NCBI GenBank assembly: GCA_902825875.1
Contig: CADECP010000022.1
Location: 1 to 64,000 of the forward strand
Length of the DNA stretch: 64,000 bases
Direction: 5' to 3'
Source of the DNA: an uncultured Acidobacteriota bacterium
GTDB lineage: Bacteria; Acidobacteriota; Blastocatellia; RBC074
A program made the translations under genes and the position numbers. Of this stretch, positions 26,553-34,822 are shown piece by piece (the first letter of the stretch is position 1; every line of letters begins with the position of its first letter). The notes beneath the pieces were generated by a model, which saw nothing but the letters and a program-made list of their open reading frames with translations, was not told the DNA's origin and searched no databases.

Positions 26553-27515
26553 ATGAAAACAACTCGACGGGCTTTTTTACATCAAACCGCGCTGGCAGCC
26601 ACTGCGATTTCTCTAAACGGCGCTGACGCAGCATCAACCATCCAACCGCCGGTTCCAGCGATTGACACGCACACGCATTTTTACGATCCCACGCGCAAAG
26701 CTGGCGTGCCGTGGCCTCCGCCCAGCGAACCTGTTTTGTACAAGCCGCATTACCCGCGCGACTTTCAGGCTTTGACCAAACCGCTTCAAGTTGTCGGCAC
26801 GGTCGTTGTCGAAGCCAGTCCGTGGGTCGAAGACAACCAGTGGATTTTGGATTTGGCCAAAGACAATCCGTTCATCGTCGGTTTCATAGGCAATTTGAAG
26901 CTCGGCCAGCCGGAATTCGCCGCGCAGTTACAGCGGTTCGCCGCCAACCCGATCTTTCGCGGTTTGCGCGTGGGCGAAAAGGTTCTGGCCGAAGGTTTGG
27001 GGCAAACGGCGTTTGAACGCGATGTGCAGCGATTGGGCGAACGCGCTTTGACGCTGGATGTCGTCGGCGGAATCGGTTTGTTGCCGAACGTTGCGCGCGT
27101 CACGAAGCTTGCGCCAAAGCTGCGCGTGGTGATTGACCATTTGCCGTTCGAGGTTTGGGATAAATCTCCGGCAACGATGCGAATCGCGCTGGCCGAAGTC
27201 GCCGCGCTGCCGCAGGTCTTTGCCAAAGTTTCCAACGTCGTGCGTCGCGTGGATGGCAAAGTGATTGAAGACCCGGCGGCATATCGCCCTGCGCTGGACG
27301 TGTTGTGGGATTTGTTCGGCGCAGATCGCGTGGTGTTCGGCAGCAACTGGCCGGTCAGCAATCGTGTCGCGCCTTACGCCACGTTGCATAAAATCGTCGC
27401 GGATTACTTCGGCGCGAAAGGGAAGTCGGCTGCCGAAAAATACTTCTGGAAAAATTCGCTGGCGGCTTATGGCTGGGTTTCGCGCGGCGAAGCCAAAAAA
27501 CTGAAACGAGGCTGA
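26553..27515 (+). CDS. Tat-exported amidohydrolase 2, lactonase-like
   Basis: 320 aa. A twin-arginine signal, TTRRAFLHQTALAATAIS, at the N-terminus. The amidohydrolase_2 (COG3618-type) TIM barrel begins at IDTHTHFYDP (metal-binding HxH) and contains FIVGFIGNL, FRGLRVGE, LRVVIDHLPF and VVFGSNWPVSN (catalytic Asp/Asn region). Members of this group include L-fucono- and L-rhamnono-lactonases and pyrone hydrolases. Because it heads an operon with a Kelch protein and an alpha-L-fucosidase, an aldonolactonase role on fucose-derived sugars is attractive, but that is inference. The Kelch gene begins 4 bp after its stop. Confidence 0.85.
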   Translation: MKTTRRAFLHQTALAATAISLNGADAASTIQPPVPAIDTHTHFYDPTRKAGVPWPPPSEPVLYKPHYPRDFQALTKPLQVVGTVVVEASPWVEDNQWILDLAKDNPFIVGFIGNLKLGQPEFAAQLQRFAANPIFRGLRVGEKVLAEGLGQTAFERDVQRLGERALTLDVVGGIGLLPNVARVTKLAPKLRVVIDHLPFEVWDKSPATMRIALAEVAALPQVFAKVSNVVRRVDGKVIEDPAAYRPALDVLWDLFGADRVVFGSNWPVSNRVAPYATLHKIVADYFGAKGKSAAEKYFWKNSLAAYGWVSRGEAKKLKRG

Positions 27516-27519
27516 AGAA

Positions 27520-28923
27520 ATGAAACGCACGATTGGGTTGCTGGTTTTGTTTAGTCTTGGGAGTTTGTTGATTCAATCGCAAGCAGTGTTGCATTCGTCT
27601 AAAACCGGCATCAACCACGAGGAGCACGGGGAAAACGTTGGAAACAGATTGTTGTCTGCCAAAGCAAACCCCGTGATCCCCGTGGTTTCTTTTTTTGGCG
27701 ACCAACTCAAGCCATTCACCGCACCGCCTGCCGGTTCGCTGGCTGCTGTGCGTGACACTTGCGCGAATTTTTGGACGTTGGCTCCGTCTGGAAACGGCCA
27801 ACGGAAGTTGCTGGTTTTGCCCGCCCAAGCGCCGACCGCGTGGGTCGAGCCGAACATCGTCGGGGCAGAGCAGGGAAGTTGGAGCGCGATTCGCGCGGAT
27901 GAAATCGGCTTCGTCTGGTTGACGGCGAAAACGCGCACTGTTCGTTTTGATCCTCGCAAGCCGCAGGAAGGCGCGCGCGAAATGGCGTTTGCTCCGACGA
28001 CTGTGGCGGTTCAGAAAGATTGGCAAATCGTAGCGAGAATGCCAGCCAGCAATCACGATCTGACGGCGGCGGTGTTGGGCAACAAGTTTTACGTCGCCGG
28101 AGGGCTGACCGCCGAATGGGGATTCCCTACGCGCTCGTTTCCGTTTGATGAGTTGTGGGAACTGGACACCGCGCGCTGGCAATGGCGCGTGGCAGGCAGG
28201 TTCGGACGCGGACGGATTTATTGTGCGACAGCCAACTTCGCGGGCAAAATCTGGATCATCGGCGGAGACGTGATCGAAGCCGACGGCACTCGCCACGCCA
28301 TCACGACTGTGCAACTTTACGACCCGCGCACGGGCAAGATGACCGAAGGCGTTCCGAACACGATTGCGCGTCCGATGCCCATGGCTTTGGCGGCGAACGG
28401 CAGGCTTTACGTGATGGGCAACGAACGCGACCGCGATGGGAACACAAGACGGCTGGCCGGTCAGATGGAAAGCATTGGCGTTGGCGAAACCGTTTGGCGA
28501 CAAGAACCCGCCAGCGAATTGATTCAAGGGCCGCTGGCCGGTGCGACGCTTGATGGCAAGTTGTATGTCGCCGTTCGAGATCGCGGCTTGGCGATTTACG
28601 ACACGGCGACGAAGCGTTGGGAAGTGGACGCACAATTCAAACCGCGTTCGTGTCAGATGACGGCTTATCGCGGAGAAATCTGGATGCTGGGCGGACGCGA
28701 TACCGCTGGCGAAGATCAAACGCTGATCTATTCGCCAAAGACAAAAATCTGGCGACAAGGGCCGAAATTGCCTCGCCCGTTAAGTTGGGGAGCGGCGGAG
28801 GTCGTCAACGGAAAGTTGATCGTCACAGGCGGCGCAGCCAGTTATGGCAAAGATTATTTGTACAACGACCTGACGTTTGTTTTGCGCCGGTCTGCCGCAC
28901 AAAGAAGTGAAATTCGACAATAG
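27520..28923 (+). CDS. Secreted Kelch-repeat protein
   Basis: 467 aa. A signal peptide (about 1-22) is followed by a short insert NHEEHGENVGNRLL...NPVIPVVSF encoded by an inverted repeat (27613-27687). The rest is a six-bladed-propeller-like Kelch array, with blades such as LTAAVLGNKFYVAGGLTAEW, YCATANFAGKIWIIGGDVIE, MPMALAANGRLYVMGNE and QMTAYRGEIWMLGGRDTAGE. Similar exported Kelch proteins include sialic-acid mutarotases and galactose oxidase-like proteins; no copper ligands were identified. Between the amidohydrolase (4 bp) and the fucosidase (12 bp to its ATG), so cotranscribed and probably part of the same glycan-processing unit. Confidence 0.83.
   Translation: MKRTIGLLVLFSLGSLLIQSQAVLHSSKTGINHEEHGENVGNRLLSAKANPVIPVVSFFGDQLKPFTAPPAGSLAAVRDTCANFWTLAPSGNGQRKLLVLPAQAPTAWVEPNIVGAEQGSWSAIRADEIGFVWLTAKTRTVRFDPRKPQEGAREMAFAPTTVAVQKDWQIVARMPASNHDLTAAVLGNKFYVAGGLTAEWGFPTRSFPFDELWELDTARWQWRVAGRFGRGRIYCATANFAGKIWIIGGDVIEADGTRHAITTVQLYDPRTGKMTEGVPNTIARPMPMALAANGRLYVMGNERDRDGNTRRLAGQMESIGVGETVWRQEPASELIQGPLAGATLDGKLYVAVRDRGLAIYDTATKRWEVDAQFKPRSCQMTAYRGEIWMLGGRDTAGEDQTLIYSPKTKIWRQGPKLPRPLSWGAAEVVNGKLIVTGGAASYGKDYLYNDLTFVLRRSAAQRSEIRQ
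27613..27687. repeat. Palindromic element inside the Kelch gene
   Basis: AACCACGAGGAGCACGGGG (27613-27631) and CCCCGTGATCCCCGTGGTT (27669-27687) are reverse complements with 2 mismatches over 19 bp and a 37-nt loop. It lies within the reading frame just behind the signal peptide, encoding NHEEHGE and PVIPVV, and causes no frameshift. Confidence 0.75.
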
Positions 28924-28935
28924 TTGGAGGACAAG

Positions 28936-30420
28936 ATGAACAACATAGTCAAACGACTGATTTGCGTTCTGGTTTTGGCGACGCTGGCGATTGCCACCGT
29001 CAACGCGCAGAACAAACGATACGAACCGAATTGGGAATCGCTGGATCAGCGTCCGACGCCGCAGTGGTTTCTGGACGCCAAATTCGGCGTGTTCATTCAT
29101 TGGGGAGTGTACGCGGTTCCGGGTTACGGCCAGGTTGGCGAATACGCCGAATGGTATTGGAACCGTATCGCTGGCAACCAGGCCAAGTTCGCTCCGTGGC
29201 GAGAGTTTCACCAGAAAAATTATGGCTTCGATTACATGGACTTCGCGCCGATGTTCAAAGCCGAACTCTACAACCCGAAACAGTGGGCGGATGTTTTCAA
29301 ACGCGGCGGAATCAAATACGTCGTGCTGACTTCAAAACACCACGAAGGTTATGCGCTGTGGCCAAGCGCCGAAGCCAGCCGAACCTGGGGGCGTCCCTGG
29401 AATTCGGTTGAGGTTGGATCGAAACGCGATTTGCTGGGCGAACTGGCCAACGCCACGCGCGCCGAAGGTTTGAAGTTCGGGTTCTATTATTCGCTTTACG
29501 AATGGTACAACCCGCTGTGGAAAACAGACCGCGCGCGTTACGTCCGCGAACACATGACTCCGCAATTCAAAGATGTCGTCACGCGCTATCAACCTTCGAT
29601 CATCTTCAGTGACGGCGAATGGGACATGCCGTCCAAAGATTGGCAGAGCGAAGAATTGCTGGCGTGGCTGTTCAACGAGACCGCTAACAAAGACGAAGTC
29701 GTCATCAACGACCGTTGGGGCAAAGAGACTCGGCACAAACACGGCGGATACTGGACGACGGAATACGCAGCCGGTTTGAAAGACGGTTCGCATCCGTGGG
29801 AAGAAAGTCGAGGCATGGCGCATTCGTACGGCGTCAATCGAGCCGAACGCATTGACGATTACAAAACCGGACGCGAATTCATCTTTACGCTGATTGATCT
29901 TGTCAGCCGAGGCGGAAACCTGTTGTTGGACATAGGCCCGAACGGCGACGGAACGATTCCGCCGATTATGGAACAGCGGCTGCTGGAAATCGGCGATTGG
30001 TTGCGCGTCAACGGCGAAGCGATTTACGGCACTCGCACCGCCGGACGCTCCGCTCAATGGAGTGAAGGCAAACGCCCGGATCAGCAATACGGCGAATTCA
30101 TGGTGAAGTACAAGTTGATGGATCAACTCGGCCAACGCCCGAAAGACGGCATCGCGGTGAAGCAAGTTTTCTTCACGCAAAAGCCTGATGCGCTGTACGC
30201 CATTACTTCTGGCTGGCCGGGCAAGCAGCTCACGCTGCAAAACATCAAAGCTCCGGCCAACGCCAAAGTCGAAATGCTTGGAGTGCCCGGCGCGCTAAAA
30301 ACTTTGTTGAAGAACGGCACGCTGACGATCACCACGCCCGATTTGGGGCCGGATCAAGCTCCTTGCCAACACGCTTTCGTTTTCAAAATCAGCGGAGCGA
30401 CCGTCGCGCCGGAAAAATGA
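28936..30420 (+). CDS. Alpha-L-fucosidase, GH29
   Basis: 494 aa from the ATG at 28936 with GGAGGAC upstream. Signal peptide MNNIVKRLICVLVLATLAIA. GH29 core: QWFLDAKFGVFIHWGVYAVP, YVVLTSKHHEGYALWPS, GLKFGFYYSLYEWYNP and PSIIFSDGEWDM, where Asp226 is the likely nucleophile, followed by the family's LVSRGGNLLLDIGPNGDGTI. The C-terminal beta domain (about 370-494) is present. Cleaves terminal alpha-L-fucose from glycans outside the cytoplasm. Last gene of the apparent amidohydrolase-Kelch-fucosidase operon. Confidence 0.94.
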   Translation: MNNIVKRLICVLVLATLAIATVNAQNKRYEPNWESLDQRPTPQWFLDAKFGVFIHWGVYAVPGYGQVGEYAEWYWNRIAGNQAKFAPWREFHQKNYGFDYMDFAPMFKAELYNPKQWADVFKRGGIKYVVLTSKHHEGYALWPSAEASRTWGRPWNSVEVGSKRDLLGELANATRAEGLKFGFYYSLYEWYNPLWKTDRARYVREHMTPQFKDVVTRYQPSIIFSDGEWDMPSKDWQSEELLAWLFNETANKDEVVINDRWGKETRHKHGGYWTTEYAAGLKDGSHPWEESRGMAHSYGVNRAERIDDYKTGREFIFTLIDLVSRGGNLLLDIGPNGDGTIPPIMEQRLLEIGDWLRVNGEAIYGTRTAGRSAQWSEGKRPDQQYGEFMVKYKLMDQLGQRPKDGIAVKQVFFTQKPDALYAITSGWPGKQLTLQNIKAPANAKVEMLGVPGALKTLLKNGTLTITTPDLGPDQAPCQHAFVFKISGATVAPEK

Positions 30421-30557
30421 ACTACAGGCAGGAGCGATTTGCGATTGGCTGCGTCCAAAAGAAATTTGCGGTGGTCATGAAAAAGTAATGCTGTTGTTCC
30501 GCTAGCCTCCTTCATCGCAGAGACGCGAAGACCGCCGCTTTCCGCAGCTCAAATCTG

Positions 30558-33500
30558 TTACTTGAAATTGAGTTGAACGACGTTGGCAGGTTTTCCGTCC
30601 ACGCTCAATTCCAGATTGACCAGACCTTTTCCGGCCAGACTGCGTGGCAGAACAGCAGTGTTTATCTGATCCAGGCCGATAAAGCCGGGCGCTTCGCCTG
30701 CGTAATCGGCTCCGACGGTGACGCCGCCAATTTTCATCGTCACAGCGGAAAGATTGCTGCGTTTGCGAATGCCTCCGCCGTACAACACCAGCACCAAAAC
30801 ATCGCCTTCCGGCCCTATATCAATCGCGGCAGACGTGACGGCTTCGTTGGTGACGACGCCGTTACGCACCCGGAAGATCACAGCAGCCGGAATGCCCGTT
30901 CCGCTGGCGTTGGCCGTGAACAGCGAAGGTTCGACGGCGGCAATTGGAAGTTTTGTCGAAGCAATGGGCACGCCGTTGCGTCGGACAAAGATCGAAACAT
31001 CTCCGACCGCCGTGCCCGTCGGAATCAGGAAGTTGATCTGTCCGGGCGAGACGAAAAACAGCGGCGCTTCGCGCGATTGGTTTTGTGCGTCCAACACCGT
31101 CAGCGAAGTGCTATCCAGCGTTGTTGGCAGTGGAACCGAATTGCCCACAGCAATGTTGTTGGTCAGGAATTCGCCGAACATTGCCACGATGCTTTCCTGC
31201 GCCTGAGTCCCGCGTTTGAAACTCGCCGCCGAAACCACCACCGGCGAAGTGCGTTCAAACGCGCCGATGTCCGCGCCGTCTCCGCCTGTGGCGTTGTTGA
31301 CGACTGCATCGTCAATCGGGCGAGGAACGCCGCGTTGATCGGTCAGCGCACCGGAACTCGAACCTTTATCAACGGCAGGGCTGCCCGGCAACAAGGCATG
31401 CGTTTGCGTCAGCCCGCCGTTGTTTTGCAGCGGGGCAAGCAGCGGATTGGCATTGACGACGTCAGTTGGTTGATTCAGGGACGCATTGGTCAGGTCGTTG
31501 GTCAGGTTGTAGCCCAATGACGTAATCGTGCCGAAAGCTCCAGGCGCTACTGTTCCGCCAATGTTGACTCCGTTGTTGGCCACAATGGTGTTGCGAACTG
31601 TCACTGCGACATTCGTTCCTGCCCCTGAAGACTCAATGAAAATGCCACCATTAGTCGTGCCGATGTTATTGGCCACGGTGCAACTCGTGATCGCCAGCGT
31701 TGCGGTGCCAGTCGTAGCATTGATGGCAATGCCACCGCCATTGGGTGATGTATTGCCGCTGATGGTGCAATTGGTAATCGTCCCACTGGAATTACCCAGC
31801 GAAACAGCGCCACCCTGAATACTCGCTGTATTGCCGTTCATCGTGCATCCTGTGATCGCCACGCTGCTGGAGCTGATCAAGTTAACCGCGCCGCCACCAA
31901 ACAATGTCGTATTACCATTGAAAGTGCAGTTGGTGATCGTTCCGCTGGAACTGGTCAGTAGAATCGCATTCTGTTTATTTCCACTGAAATTGCACTCGGT
32001 AAACGTCACAGTCGCTCCCAAAACACTTACCCCGCCACCGCCAAAATTATTACCGGATGTGTTATTGACGATGTTGCAGTTGGTCATCGTCAGATTCCCC
32101 GCACTGACAATCCCGCCGCCATCGGCTGTTGCCTTTCCGTTGCTGATGGTCAAGCCGCTCAGGTTCACCGTGTTGCCAGCGGGGATCGCAAAGACGCGGT
32201 TCAGGTTTGAGCCGGAAAGAGTCAACAGGTTTGCGCCTGGGCCGATGATCGTCAGATTTTTGTTGATCAGGATTTCTCCGCCGGACACGAAGATGCTGCG
32301 CGGGACATTGAAAAATGCCGGATCGAACAGAATATCGGCGCCGGCAGGCGCGTCCGCGATAACCTGGCGCAAACTGCCAGGCACGGCGACGATTTCGTCG
32401 TTGCGGACGATGCTCACCTGGGTTTCGACCGCGCCGATGTCGGAGTTGTCGCCACCGCTGGCTGCCGCAATGCCAGCGACATCGAAGGGGCGAGTTCGTC
32501 TGCGCTGGTCAGTCGTCAGGCCGGGGATGGCGCTGCCTTTATCAATCGCCGGACTGTTCGGCAGCAGCGCATGCGTCGGAGTCGCGCCGCCGTTGTTTTG
32601 CAACGCGCCGAGTCGCGGATTGGCGTTGGTGATGTCCGTCGCCTGATTCAGAAACGTGGTGGAGTTGTCGCTAGTCAGATTGTAGCCCTGCGAAACAAGA
32701 GTGGCAGGACTGATTGCGCCACCGAGCAAGCCTCTGACGTTATCTGTGCCGCTGTTGTTGGCGACGATCGAATTGCGAATGGTTGCTGTCGTCGTCAGGC
32801 CAGCCGCGACTTCAACCAGCAAACCGCTGGTGTTGTTGCCGAAGCTGGTATTGCCGGTGATCGTGCAATTGGTGATCGAAAGCGTCCGGTTGCCGCTGAT
32901 GTTGAACAGGGCGATGCCAGCGCCAAAATTCGCCTTATTGCCGCTGACCGTGCAATTGGTGAATGCCGCGCTGGAATTTTCCACAGAAACCGCGCCGCCA
33001 CGATTACCGCCCGCCGTGTTGCCGCTGAAGGTGCAACCTGTGAACGTCCCGCCAGCATTCGCAAGCTGAACCGCACCGCCTTCGTTCCCCACCGCCGTGT
33101 TGTTGGTGAAAGCGCAATCCGCGAATGTTCCTATCGAGTTGGCGACAATGACTCCGCCGCCAGCGCCTCCTTTGCCGTTGCTGATCGTCAAGCCGCTGAT
33201 GGCGACGTTCAATCCGCTGCCTGAAATGTTGAAAACGCGGCTGGCGTTATTGCCCGAAACCGTCAACAGGTTTGCGCCGGGGCCGCTGACGGTCAGGTTC
33301 TTGCTGAAAGCCATTTCGCCGCTGGTCAACGTGATCGTGCGCACGACGTTGAAAACTGTGGGATCGAACATGATGTCCGATCCGGCAGGCGCACCCAGAA
33401 TCAACTGGCGCAAACTGCCCGATCCGCTGTCGTTCGTGTTGGTGACAAAAACGGTCTGCATTTCGACTGCGCCAATGTCGCTGGCGTCGCCGGTGTTGGG

Positions 33501-34622
33501 CGCATTTGGGATGCTGGAAATGTCTGCGCGACGGTTGAATCCGCGTTGATCGGTGGCAATCGCCGAATCCACAGCGCCTTTGTCAAAGGCCGGGCTGGTC
33601 AGAGACAGCGCATGCACCGGAGTCGTGCCGCCAAAAATTCTCAGCGAAGCCAGTTGCGGATTGAGCGGAGCCGCAGCGGTTCCGCTCTGATCGTTCGTGC
33701 CGCTGAAAGTCAGCGTGCCGCGATTGCCAATCAGGTTATACCCGCCCGATTGCAGGTCGCCGCCACCGGCAAAAGAAACATCTGGCACGGTCGTATTGCT
33801 GACGTTTCCGGCAAGGATGCTGTTGCGGATGTTTACCGGCGCCAGGTTGTCACGCAATCCGCCAGCACTGTTTGCGCCAGCGGCGGAGTTGTTGGTAATC
33901 GTGCTGCTGGTGATGGTGGCTCCGGCGCTTGATAACCTGAGGCCGCCGCCATTGCCGCCGCCGCTGCCGGTCGCAATGTTTCCGCTGATGGTCGAATTGG
34001 CAATCGTTGTTCCGCCAAAACTGGCAATGCCTCCGCCTGTGGAACTGCCCGTAGCCGTGTTATTCGAAACGGTACTTTGCGTCAAAGTCAGTAAATTGCC
34101 GAGCGTATTGCTGATGCCGCCACCGCCCACTGCGGTGTTGCCTGTGATGTGGCAATTGGTAATGGTCAGCGTGCCGTCGTTCAAAATGCCGCCGCCGTCG
34201 CCCGTGCCAGCGTTCCCGTTGCTGATCGTCAAGCCGCTGATCGTCGCCGTCACGCCGCTGCTGATGGTGAAGATGCGATAGTTGCCGCCTGTGTTGCGGC
34301 GGATGTTGACCAAGTGTGCGCCTGGGCCGGTGATCGTCAGCGGGCCATTAATGCCTGGCAACTCGCCGGTCAGATTGATAGTGCGCGGCGTGTTGAAGAA
34401 AGCCGAATCGAAAACGATGGTATCAGCTCCGCCAGAGATATTGGCTAGTCCCAGCGCATTACGCAGTGAACCAGTTCCGCCGTCATCGGCATTGGTCACG
34501 GTGAAGGTTGCTTGAGTATCAAAAGCCGGGCTGGCCGATGAAACGGCTGGGGAATTCAGACTCAGCAGGATTCCGCTGAGTACGATCAGAGTAATCAGCA
34601 TCAAGTTGCGAATAGGTGACAT
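30558..34622 (-). CDS. Giant secreted beta-helix protein with C-terminal TIGR03437 domain
   Basis: 1354 aa, ATG at 34622 with AAGGAGAAAC upstream. After the signal peptide come three large repeat modules (about 40-390, 391-765, 766-1130). Each opens with GSLR(Q/N) and (I/F)xFDPxxFN-type sequence, runs through Asn/Gly/Thr-rich right-handed parallel beta-helix repeats (for example TNCTISGNT), and closes with SPAxDKGx...TDQRG...DIGAVE, the choice-of-anchor-Q pattern. The last about 225 residues (AASFKRGTQAQESIVAMFGE to the end) form a TIGR03437 domain typical of Solibacter and relatives. Probably an extracellular adhesin or surface protein. Divergent from the CadC-like regulator. Confidence 0.9.
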   Translation of the reverse strand: MSPIRNLMLITLIVLSGILLSLNSPAVSSASPAFDTQATFTVTNADDGGTGSLRNALGLANISGGADTIVFDSAFFNTPRTINLTGELPGINGPLTITGPGAHLVNIRRNTGGNYRIFTISSGVTATISGLTISNGNAGTGDGGGILNDGTLTITNCHITGNTAVGGGGISNTLGNLLTLTQSTVSNNTATGSSTGGGIASFGGTTIANSTISGNIATGSGGGNGGGLRLSSAGATITSSTITNNSAAGANSAGGLRDNLAPVNIRNSILAGNVSNTTVPDVSFAGGGDLQSGGYNLIGNRGTLTFSGTNDQSGTAAAPLNPQLASLRIFGGTTPVHALSLTSPAFDKGAVDSAIATDQRGFNRRADISSIPNAPNTGDASDIGAVEMQTVFVTNTNDSGSGSLRQLILGAPAGSDIMFDPTVFNVVRTITLTSGEMAFSKNLTVSGPGANLLTVSGNNASRVFNISGSGLNVAISGLTISNGKGGAGGGVIVANSIGTFADCAFTNNTAVGNEGGAVQLANAGGTFTGCTFSGNTAGGNRGGAVSVENSSAAFTNCTVSGNKANFGAGIALFNISGNRTLSITNCTITGNTSFGNNTSGLLVEVAAGLTTTATIRNSIVANNSGTDNVRGLLGGAISPATLVSQGYNLTSDNSTTFLNQATDITNANPRLGALQNNGGATPTHALLPNSPAIDKGSAIPGLTTDQRRRTRPFDVAGIAAASGGDNSDIGAVETQVSIVRNDEIVAVPGSLRQVIADAPAGADILFDPAFFNVPRSIFVSGGEILINKNLTIIGPGANLLTLSGSNLNRVFAIPAGNTVNLSGLTISNGKATADGGGIVSAGNLTMTNCNIVNNTSGNNFGGGGVSVLGATVTFTECNFSGNKQNAILLTSSSGTITNCTFNGNTTLFGGGAVNLISSSSVAITGCTMNGNTASIQGGAVSLGNSSGTITNCTISGNTSPNGGGIAINATTGTATLAITSCTVANNIGTTNGGIFIESSGAGTNVAVTVRNTIVANNGVNIGGTVAPGAFGTITSLGYNLTNDLTNASLNQPTDVVNANPLLAPLQNNGGLTQTHALLPGSPAVDKGSSSGALTDQRGVPRPIDDAVVNNATGGDGADIGAFERTSPVVVSAASFKRGTQAQESIVAMFGEFLTNNIAVGNSVPLPTTLDSTSLTVLDAQNQSREAPLFFVSPGQINFLIPTGTAVGDVSIFVRRNGVPIASTKLPIAAVEPSLFTANASGTGIPAAVIFRVRNGVVTNEAVTSAAIDIGPEGDVLVLVLYGGGIRKRSNLSAVTMKIGGVTVGADYAGEAPGFIGLDQINTAVLPRSLAGKGLVNLELSVDGKPANVVQLNFK

Positions 34623-34683
34623 GCTTGTTTCTCCTTAGTTTGGGGAACTGGCCCGGTTCATTTGGGCAAACTTTGACTGACCT

Positions 34684-34708
34684 GCCCGGCAAATCCATAA
34701 TGCCGGGC
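34684..34708. repeat. Small hairpin in the divergent promoter region
   Basis: GCCCGGCA (34684-34691) and TGCCGGGC (34701-34708) form a perfect 8-bp stem with a 9-nt loop between divergent start codons, a possible operator or leader hairpin. Confidence 0.4.
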
Positions 34709-34786
34709 GATCTCCTCTTCAAAATTTAGTTTGAACTTGACCGCACCGCGATCCTCGCTGAATTGCCGGTGGAAAGTCCTGAAAGA

Positions 34787-34819
34787 GTCTGGAAAAAGTC
34801 TGGAAAAAGTCTGGAAAGC
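34787..34819 (+). repeat. 11-bp tandem repeat before the CadC-like gene
   Basis: GTCTGGAAAAA occurs two full times and a third partial time (GTCTGGAAAG) directly upstream of the ATG at 34823; the last unit supplies the GGAAAG that probably serves as ribosome-binding site. Copy number could tune translation. Confidence 0.75.
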
Positions 34820-34822
34820 TTT

